From: JAFGBH01 sp964430915
GTDB lineage: Bacteria > Desulfobacterota > Syntrophia > Syntrophales > UBA2210
Length of the DNA stretch: 6,804 bases
Assembly: GCA_964430915.1 (NCBI GenBank)
Contig: CAYSHT010000109.1
Coordinates: 1-6,804, forward strand
Direction of reading: 5' to 3'
The position numbers and the translations under genes were made by a program. Below are positions 1-4,791 of this stretch, piece by piece (the stretch's first letter is position 1; every line of letters begins with the position of its first letter). The notes under the pieces were generated by a model that was not told the DNA's origin, ran no database searches, and was given only the letters and a program-made list of their open reading frames with translations.

Positions 1-291
1 GCGCCAGCGCAAACTGGAAAACAGTGCATCCTGACGCACACCACTCGGACAGGCATCCACACAGGATCCACAAAGAAGGCATGACGAAAAGAGGATGTCA
101 CTCATATGTTCGGTAATTTCGATATCTTCTTCTATGATGTGCTTTGCCAGCTGAACCTTGCCACGCGGGCCGTGAGATTCCACTAGCATTTCCCTGTACA
201 CCGGGCAGGCATCAAGACAGAGACCACATTTTGCGCAATGATAGACATGCTCACTGGTGTCATCACTTAATAAAGGCCTATTTTTATTCAT
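1..291 (-). CDS. GlcF-like (4Fe-4S) ferredoxin-type subunit of a 2-hydroxyacid oxidase, N-terminal part (runs off window)
   Basis: The frame is open from an ATG at 291 to the window edge (97 codons); the C-terminus lies outside. Two ferredoxin-type clusters are visible: CAKCGLCLDACP (Cys19, 22, 25, 29) and CLLCGSCVDACP, each Cx2Cx2Cx3CP. Between and after them are GPRGK and CPSGVR, which are typical of the N-terminus of GlcF, the iron-sulfur subunit of glycolate oxidase, and of related lactate-oxidase subunits. The family passes electrons from the FAD subunit to the quinone pool or another carrier. The gene lies 43 nt downstream of the GlcD-like gene on the same strand, as expected for a GlcDF operon. 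In-frame GTG codons at 300 and 294 are alternative starts; no strong Shine-Dalgarno decides between them. The substrate (glycolate, lactate or another 2-hydroxyacid) cannot be read from this fragment. Confidence 0.85.
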   Translation of the reverse strand, partial: MNKNRPLLSDDTSEHVYHCAKCGLCLDACPVYREMLVESHGPRGKVQLAKHIIEEDIEITEHMSDILFSSCLLCGSCVDACPSGVRQDALFSSLRWR

Positions 292-334
292 CACATTCAC
301 AGCTTTCTCATCTGTTTGACCAAAATAGTTCTGG

Positions 335-1636
335 TTATTCGATAAATTTCCCGGGATTCAATATTCCTTTAGGATCCAGCACGGACTTGACCTCTACCAT
401 AAGTCTCCTGGCATCCTCGTTCATTATCAGTGGCAGAAACGGCTTCTTCGAGATACCGATACCATGTTCTCCTGAGAGGGTTCCTCCAAGATCCCCCGTC
501 AGTTGAAATATTTCGGAAATGGCCTTTTCCACCCTCTCCCACTCATCCTTGTCACGTTTATCAGTTATTATCATTGGATGGGTATTACCATCCCCGGCAT
601 GGGCCATAACACCTACAGTACGGTTGTACTTCTTGCAGATTTCAGTAGTTCCTCTAATCATTGCCTGCAGATTACTGACCGGAACCGTGCAATCCTCCAG
701 AATACAGGTGGGCTTTTTCCGAGACATAACACCAGACGCACTCCGGCGGGCGAGCCACAAATCGTCCTCCTCCTTGGCCGATTTGGCTACTTGTATATCG
801 GAAGATCCTTCCTCTTTGCATATTTTTATAATAGCGCTCATCTGCTGCTTGCAGGTCGCCTCTTCACCATCAACCATGATCAGCAGTGTTCCCTCCACAT
901 CCCTGTTCAGCCCGATATGGACCGAATCTTCAACCATGTTCATTACCACCTTGTCCATGAGTTCAAGTGCTACAGGCACGATACCCGACCCAATGATGCG
1001 GGCAACCGTTCTGCTTGCCCCGTCCAGTTGCGGAAAAAACGCCTGGATGCTCTGTTGAAAGGGCGGAAGTGGTAGCAACTTTACCGTAACCTCGGTTACA
1101 ATCCCCAGACATCCCTCGGATCCCGTAAAGAGTGATATGAGGTCTATCCCCGTAACATTTTTTGCCGTTATGCCACCGGCATTGATGATCCTGCCATCGG
1201 CCAGTACAGCCTTGAGTCCCAGTATCCAGTCTCGTGTCACACCATACTTGACACCACGGGGTCCACCGGCGTTTTCGCCGACATTTCCACCAAGGGTGCT
1301 CACCGACCATGAAGCGGGGTCTGGAGGATAAAAAAGCCCTGCTTCTTCACCCTTGTTCTGCAGGTCCAGATTGATATATCCGGCCTCAACAATGGCATAT
1401 CTGTTTTCCCTGTTGAGTTCGATAAGCCTGTTCATACGTGTCAATACCAGTACCAGGCCACCCTTCAGTGGAACTGACCCTCCGCTGAGATTCGTACCCG
1501 CTCCTCGTGGGGTTACAGGAATCTCCTCTTCGTTGGCCACTTTCATGATAGCCGCGACTTGTTCCGTACTTCCCGGCAGCAAAACAGCATCCGGCATTGC
1601 CTCCTCCACAGAGGAATCGTAGGAATAGCTGATCAA
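335..1636 (-). CDS. GlcD-like FAD-linked 2-hydroxyacid oxidase subunit, main open frame (5' end interrupted by an in-frame stop)
   Basis: This 433-codon frame encodes almost all of a GlcD/D-lactate dehydrogenase-type flavoprotein, which oxidises a 2-hydroxyacid such as glycolate or lactate using FAD. Numbering from the TTG at 1636, the FAD-binding PCMH domain has PRGAGTNLSGGSVP (43-56) and GGNVGENAGG near 112-121. The C-terminal domain has the metal-site motifs HAGDGNTH (346-353) and SGEHGIG (388-394), and the usual ending DPKGILNPGK. The first residues, LISYSYDSS, normally sit about 25 residues into the family. The missing N-terminus is present upstream in the same frame, from a well-placed ATG at 1711, but is cut off by TAA at 1660..1658. 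The TTG has only a GAGG 2 nt away, too close to be a good ribosome site. The gene is therefore either a nonsense-mutated pseudogene, is rescued by weak re-initiation, or contains a sequence error. The GlcF-like partner follows. Confidence 0.85.
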   Translation of the reverse strand: MISYSYDSSVEEAMPDAVLLPGSTEQVAAIMKVANEEEIPVTPRGAGTNLSGGSVPLKGGLVLVLTRMNRLIELNRENRYAIVEAGYINLDLQNKGEEAGLFYPPDPASWSVSTLGGNVGENAGGPRGVKYGVTRDWILGLKAVLADGRIINAGGITAKNVTGIDLISLFTGSEGCLGIVTEVTVKLLPLPPFQQSIQAFFPQLDGASRTVARIIGSGIVPVALELMDKVVMNMVEDSVHIGLNRDVEGTLLIMVDGEEATCKQQMSAIIKICKEEGSSDIQVAKSAKEEDDLWLARRSASGVMSRKKPTCILEDCTVPVSNLQAMIRGTTEICKKYNRTVGVMAHAGDGNTHPMIITDKRDKDEWERVEKAISEIFQLTGDLGGTLSGEHGIGISKKPFLPLIMNEDARRLMVEVKSVLDPKGILNPGKFIE

Positions 1637-1657
1637 ATCCTCAACAGAATCCAGGTA

Positions 1658-1711
1658 TTAATCCTTCCCCACTATTTCACGAAATTTGTTTGCCGTTTCT
1701 TCTCTTAACAT
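1658..1711 (-). pseudogene. Detached N-terminus of the GlcD-like gene, ended by a premature TAA
   Basis: From the ATG at 1711..1709 the minus strand reads MLREETANKFREIVGKD, then TAA (1660..1658), then YLDSVEDL and straight on, in the same frame, into LISYSYDSS of the main oxidase frame. The segment resembles the helical N-terminus of GlcD proteins (a K/R-rich '...LREIVGKE' followed by '...EDLI.YSYD'). With the interruption ignored, the protein would be about 458 residues, the usual family length. A Shine-Dalgarno AAAGGA sits about 9 nt before the ATG, so this is the true translation start. A single base change would restore the frame (for example CAA, GAA or AAA instead of TAA). Confidence 0.8.
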
Positions 1712-1784
1712 TGGAACAGATCCTTTGGTTTACGTTATATTGCAGTTTAATCTCTAATATTTTCGGCCAATATATCCGCTAACT

Positions 1785-2072
1785 TCAGAAGAAAAAGATG
1801 TGTCATTTCACATGGCAATCGCATATGCCACAAAAAATTCGCTCCATATTCAGATAATGAGGGATCTTTACGACTATCTCTGGCTCGGCATAAAGGAAAA
1901 TCAGTACCATCTGCTTGAGGGTTCCAATGAAATGGAAGAAATCGTTAAGCAACACGCCCAGATTGCTGCTTTGATAAAAAAACGTGATTCGGAGCATGCC
2001 TTTCGAGCCATGTTCAATCATCTCCGCTTTGTCCTCAATTTTGTCAAGGACGAGAAGGGCATCCTCTTATAG
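1785..2072 (+). pseudogene. Remnant of a GntR/FadR-family regulator: C-terminal FCD domain only
   Basis: This plus-strand frame encodes the last ~95 residues of an FCD-domain regulator (FadR subfamily of GntR, the group of GlcC and LldR). The reading SEEKDVSFHMAIAYATKN matches the family's D-x3-FH...IA.AT.N signature. It is followed by VKQHAQI and, 22 residues later, FNHLRFV, which supply the other two metal-binding histidines. All four FCD metal ligands (D, H, H, H) are thus present. The winged-helix DNA-binding domain and the first half of FCD are missing: the frame has a stop at 1755-1757 and the GlcD-like gene starts only ~75 nt away. The only in-frame start, GTG 1800, would exclude the ligand Asp (codon 1797-1799) and has no convincing ribosome site, so translation is doubtful. 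The remnant lies divergent to the oxidase gene, where GlcC/LldR-type regulators are expected, and is convergent with the fumarase beta gene (21-nt gap). Confidence 0.75.
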
Positions 2073-2093
2073 CATTTCTATCGGGACATTCTT

Positions 2094-2663
2094 TTATGAC
2101 CTTTGCGCAACAATACCGTAGCGGTTGACGGCATCTTCGTAGAGGTCTCCCCCCTTCGAATCGTTTACCACCACGAGAGGGAAATCCACTACTTCCAGCC
2201 GCAACATTGCCTCGGGACCCAGCTCCGGAAATGCCACGACTTCAGCACTTTTGACACACCGCGACATCAGGGCCGCAATCCCGCCTATCGCCCCAAAATA
2301 GACAGCATTATGCTCCATTATCGACTCTCTTACCTCGAAAGAGCGTTTCCCCTTTCCTATCATCCCTTTGAGCCCCAATTCGATCAACTTCGGGGTATAC
2401 CGATCCATTCGCATACTCGTCGTGGGACCTATCGACCCGATTACACGGCCCGGCCTCGCAGGAGTGGGGGCGGCATAGAACATCACCATTCCACGAATGT
2501 CAACAGGGAGTGCCTCTCCCTTCACTGCAGCATCGAAGAGCCGTCTGTGTGCCACGTCCCGTCCGGTGAGAATCGTACCGGTCAAAGACACAGTATCGCC
2601 CGCCGAGAGGTCTCTTACCATCTCGTCCGTAAGCGGCGTATGAATCTGTCGTATGTCTTTCAT
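2094..2663 (-). CDS. Class I fumarate hydratase, beta (C-terminal) subunit
   Basis: The 189-residue protein matches the beta subunit of two-subunit class I fumarases/L(+)-tartrate dehydratases (TtdB/FumA C-terminal domain family). With the alpha subunit it interconverts fumarate and (S)-malate in the cytoplasm. Visible family motifs are TGRDVAHRR (33-41), GPTTSMRMD (79-87), YFGAIGGIAALM (122-133) and PEAMLRLEV near the end. Length is typical. The ATG at 2663 has GAGGAAAG about 8 nt upstream. It lies 105 nt downstream of the alpha gene on the same strand, separated by a 7-nt repeat array; the two genes are usually much closer. Tartrate dehydratase is the main alternative, but the locus shows no other tartrate gene. 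It ends 21 nt from the convergent regulator remnant, and no obvious intrinsic terminator is seen there. Confidence 0.92.
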   Translation of the reverse strand: MKDIRQIHTPLTDEMVRDLSAGDTVSLTGTILTGRDVAHRRLFDAAVKGEALPVDIRGMVMFYAAPTPARPGRVIGSIGPTTSMRMDRYTPKLIELGLKGMIGKGKRSFEVRESIMEHNAVYFGAIGGIAALMSRCVKSAEVVAFPELGPEAMLRLEVVDFPLVVVNDSKGGDLYEDAVNRYGIVAQRS

Positions 2664-2682
2664 TCAGATAACTTTCCTCGTT

Positions 2683-2767
2683 CGTAAATCGTAAATCGTT
2701 ACGCCTATATTCGGTTTCCGTTTTCCGATATTCGTTTTCCGATATTCGGTTTCCGGTTTCCGAAACT
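2683..2767. repeat. Degenerate 7-nt tandem repeat array between the fumarase subunit genes
   Basis: On the plus strand nearly every unit starts with CG at 7-nt steps: cgtaaat (2683), cgtaaat (2690), cgttacg (2697), then a 1-nt slip, ctatatt (2705), cggtttc (2712), cgttttc (2719), cgatatt (2726), cgttttc (2733), cgatatt (2740), cggtttc (2747), cggtttc (2754), cgaaact (2761). The 14-nt block at 2721-2734 is exactly duplicated at 2735-2748. It fills most of the 105-nt gap between the alpha stop (2769) and the beta start (2663). It has no spacers and no long unit, so it is not CRISPR. It resembles the heptanucleotide short tandem repeats known from some bacterial intergenic regions. Confidence 0.85.
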
Positions 2768-2768
2768 C

Positions 2769-3620
2769 TCAGATTATTGCTTCCCCGTGTCTCGCTACAT
2801 GACACTGGATGTTGACCGATACGGGAAGGCTCGCAATATGGCAGGGCATCATCTCTATGTGTACCGCAAGCGCCGTCGTTCTTCCGCCATATCCCTGGGG
2901 ACCCGTACCGAGGGCATTTACCTCACGAAGAATCTCCGATTCCATCGTTGAAAGCCGGTCATCACCTGCATTGGGCTCTCCGACGGGACGGAGGAGCGCC
3001 TTCTTTGAGAGCAGCGCCGACATTTCAAGGGAGCCCCCTATGCCAACCCCCACAATCACAGGGGGGCAGGGATTGGGCCCCGCTTTTGCCACCATATCCA
3101 CAACATGTTTCTTTATTCCCTCAATCCCGTCCGCGGGGAGAAGGACGATGGAACTGCTCACGTTCTCACTCCCGCCACCCTTGGGCATAGTAACGATCCG
3201 GATCTTATCCCCCATTACTATGTCGGCATGAATGACTGCAGGGGTATTGTCGGAGGTATTCTCTCTGGATAGGGGGTCGCAGACGGATTTTCTGAGGAAG
3301 CCATCACTATATGCCTCTCTCACACCGGATTCTATGGCCTCGTAAAGATCGCCGTCCACAACGTGGACATCCTGGCCTACTTCCACGAAGACAACGGCAA
3401 GCCCTGTATCCTGACAAAGGGGGAGTGACTCCCTGCCCGCGATCTCGGCATTTTCTATAATCCTTTCAAGGGCATATCGTCCCAGTTCCGAATCTTCCGT
3501 ATCCGCCGCATGTTTCAGAGAATCGAGGACATCCTCTCCAAGATTATAGTTAACCTCGATAAAGAGATCCCTCACGGTTTCCGAAACCACGTGACAGGAT
3601 ATTTCCCTGAGCCCGGCCAT
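2769..3620 (-). CDS. Class I fumarate hydratase, alpha (N-terminal, Fe-S) subunit
   Basis: The 283-residue protein matches the alpha subunit of two-subunit class I fumarases (TtdA/FumA N-terminal domain), which carries the oxygen-sensitive [4Fe-4S] cluster that binds and dehydrates malate. The three cluster cysteines are recognisable: LCQDTG (Cys69), NPCPP (Cys185) and QCHVARH (Cys273). Other family segments are PKGGGSEN (146-153), GVGIGGS (191-197) and GTGPQGYGG (238-246). Length is typical. The ATG at 3620 is preceded by AGGGGG with a 5-nt spacer; this ribosome site lies directly after the recR stop, so the gene is 9 nt downstream of recR and almost certainly cotranscribed with it. The partner beta gene follows. 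Fumarase is favoured over tartrate dehydratase, though the sequence does not strictly exclude the latter. Confidence 0.93.
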   Translation of the reverse strand: MAGLREISCHVVSETVRDLFIEVNYNLGEDVLDSLKHAADTEDSELGRYALERIIENAEIAGRESLPLCQDTGLAVVFVEVGQDVHVVDGDLYEAIESGVREAYSDGFLRKSVCDPLSRENTSDNTPAVIHADIVMGDKIRIVTMPKGGGSENVSSSIVLLPADGIEGIKKHVVDMVAKAGPNPCPPVIVGVGIGGSLEMSALLSKKALLRPVGEPNAGDDRLSTMESEILREVNALGTGPQGYGGRTTALAVHIEMMPCHIASLPVSVNIQCHVARHGEAII

Positions 3621-3629
3621 AGAAACCCC

Positions 3630-4229
3630 CTATACCCCCCGGCGAAATTCCATGGCCTTTGCCATGGTCATCTTGTCCACATATTTGAGATCGCCTCCCA
3701 CAGGAATGCCGAGCGCAATGCGGGTAATCGCAATATCCTTCCCCTGAAGGAGTTTCGTGATAAGGAGTGCCGTCGATTCCCCCTGAACGCTGGGGTTGGT
3801 GGCCAGAATAATCTCGGAAATCTTTCCCTCAGATACCCTGTTAATAAGCTCATGGATCCTCAGGTTATCGGGACCGATTCCCTCAATGGGCGAGAGAACG
3901 CCATGCAGAACGTGATAGGTGCCCCTGAAACTTCCACTTTCCTCGATTGCCACGAGGGAGTCAGGATCTTCAACCACGCATATGGAATTATCATCTCTCA
4001 TGGGATCAGCGCATATTTCGCAGAGTTCCTTTTCCGCAAGATTGAAGCAGCGGGAACAGAGCCGTATCTTTCTTTTCACCTCGACAATGCTTTCGGCAAG
4101 CTTCACCGCATCTTCTTCAGAAGACCGGAGAATGAATGTGGCGAGCCGTGTCGCAGTTTTCTCCCCTATGCCGGGGAATCTGCTCAATTCCTCTATGAGA
4201 CGCCGTATCGGCGCTGCGTATCCAGTCAT
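3630..4229 (-). CDS. recR: Recombination mediator protein RecR
   Basis: A 199-residue RecR, which with RecO (and RecF) loads RecA onto SSB-coated DNA in gap repair. In order: an N-terminal helix-hairpin-helix (YAAPIRRLIEEL then FPGIGEKTATRLA, about 4-30); a four-cysteine zinc motif (Cys58, 61, 70, 73, from CSRC...CEIC); a Toprim domain starting at ICVVEDPDSLVAIEE (83-97); and a C-terminal segment with GIPVGGDLKYVD. I chose ATG 4229, which gives the conserved length and the family start 'M..YAAPI'. An in-frame ATG at 4325 would add 32 residues with no family resemblance and would overlap the ybaB stop. GAAAGG lies about 11 nt before 4229. The gene follows ybaB by 88 nt and precedes the fumarase alpha gene by 9 nt. 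Confidence 0.97.
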   Translation of the reverse strand: MTGYAAPIRRLIEELSRFPGIGEKTATRLATFILRSSEEDAVKLAESIVEVKRKIRLCSRCFNLAEKELCEICADPMRDDNSICVVEDPDSLVAIEESGSFRGTYHVLHGVLSPIEGIGPDNLRIHELINRVSEGKISEIILATNPSVQGESTALLITKLLQGKDIAITRIALGIPVGGDLKYVDKMTMAKAMEFRRGV

Positions 4230-4317
4230 AACAAAACAGAACCTTTCACCAAGAAACTGATCGATGGGGTCGTAACATACATACAGAAATGGAAAAACGG
4301 GACTTCCGGGTCTCCAA

Positions 4318-4632
4318 TTAGACAAGCCCCGGTATATTGAGCCCGCCCGTCACCTTTGCCATCTCTTCCTGGGCCATTTCCTGTGATTTGCGAACGCCCT
4401 CATTGACGGCGGCTACGATCAAATCCTGGAGCATTTCGATATCCTCGGGATCTACCACTTCCCGTTCGATTTTCAGCGATACAAGCTCATATTTTCCGTT
4501 GACCACCGCCGTGATCATCCCGCCGCCTGCCGTTGCCTCCACTGTCTTTGCTGCAAGCTCCTCCTGCATGCGGAGCATTCTCTCCTGCATCTTCTGGGCC
4601 TGCTTCATGATCTTTCCCATATCTTGTGCCAA
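4318..4632 (-). CDS. YbaB/EbfC-family nucleoid-associated DNA-binding protein
   Basis: A 104-residue small acidic/helical protein of the YbaB/EbfC family, dimeric DNA-binding proteins associated with the nucleoid. The N-terminal helix MGKIMKQAQKMQERMLRMQEEL (from residue 5) and the central GGGMITAVVNGKYELVSLKI strand region are characteristic, as is the C-terminal helix ending in a short G/P-rich tail (GGLNIPGL). The start is TTG at 4632, supported by a strong AGGAGG (4645..4640) 7 nt away; the later ATG at 4620 would be too far from it. Its place between dnaX and recR is the classic context for this family. The leader upstream contains a long imperfect hairpin (4654-4697) that may affect expression. 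Confidence 0.95.
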   Translation of the reverse strand: MAQDMGKIMKQAQKMQERMLRMQEELAAKTVEATAGGGMITAVVNGKYELVSLKIEREVVDPEDIEMLQDLIVAAVNEGVRKSQEMAQEEMAKVTGGLNIPGLV

Positions 4633-4639
4633 TGTTCTA

Positions 4640-4645
4640 CCTCCT
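4640..4645 (-). promoter_or_regulatory. Strong ribosome binding site fixing the TTG start of ybaB
   Basis: The minus strand reads AGGAGG, then TAGAACA, then TTG. The perfect Shine-Dalgarno and 7-nt spacing select the TTG at 4632 over the downstream ATG. Confidence 0.85.
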
Positions 4646-4653
4646 GAAGTTCA

Positions 4654-4697
4654 ATGGTCTGGTAAGAAATTTCTCTAAACGGGACTTACAAAACCAT
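4654..4697 (-). other. Imperfect hairpin in the ybaB leader
   Basis: The arms at 4654-4666 (atggtctggtaag) and 4685-4697 (cttacaaaaccat) pair over 13 positions with one mismatch and one G-U, leaving an 18-nt loop. It lies just before the ybaB ribosome site and after the REP-like doublet. No U-run follows, so it is not a classical terminator. It could affect mRNA stability or translation of ybaB; that role is inference. Confidence 0.5.
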
Positions 4698-4706
4698 CAA
4701 ATTTTT

Positions 4707-4791
4707 GTAGCACGCCGATTTATCGGCAGCGTTGACTGTAGCCGGTTATCGGGTGACCACTGTAAACGAGCCTGATGAATCAGGCAACTAC
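4707..4791. repeat. REP-like doublet: two GTAG-headed palindromes in inverted orientation
   Basis: Plus strand 4707-4727 is GTAG, CAC, then the hairpin gccgat-tt-atcggc (4714-4727). Minus strand 4791-4770 is GTAG, TT, then gcctgat-tc-atcaggc (7-bp stem, 2-nt loop). The two units face each other across about 42 nt. A GTAG tetranucleotide before an imperfect palindrome is the signature of REP elements mobilised by RAYT (TnpA-REP) transposases, and inverted pairs are the REPIN/BIME arrangement. The G of the second GTAG is the last base of the dnaX stop codon (TAG, 4793..4791), and a second TAG follows in tandem. The copy number elsewhere in the genome is unknown, so family membership is inferred. 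Confidence 0.6.

Noticed and set aside
503..1075. Plus-strand open frame (190 codons) opposite the oxidase gene
   Set aside because: It is antisense to clear GlcD motifs, so a shadow of the coding strand.
1712..1800. Promoter or FadR-type operator between the oxidase start and the regulator remnant
   Set aside because: The stretch is AT-rich, but I found no convincing -35/-10 pair at normal spacing and no TGGT-N-ACCA-type palindrome on either strand.
2683..2767. CRISPR array
   Set aside because: Units are only 7 nt, contiguous and degenerate, with no spacers and no cas genes in the window.
2500..2805. Minus-strand open frame (~101 codons) spanning the end of fumarase alpha, the heptamer array and the start of fumarase beta
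   Set aside because: It overlaps two well-supported genes in another frame, and its SEN/TET-rich stretch is just the translated 7-nt array. Treated as a shadow frame.
4230..4325. In-frame upstream extension of recR (32 extra residues from ATG 4325)
   Set aside because: It has no RecR-family resemblance, would overlap the ybaB stop, and the 199-residue form from 4229 matches the family length and start.
3510..4340. Long plus-strand open frame (276 codons) opposite recR
   Set aside because: It is antisense to recR and the fumarase alpha start, whose motifs are unambiguous. Its translation shows no recognisable domain.
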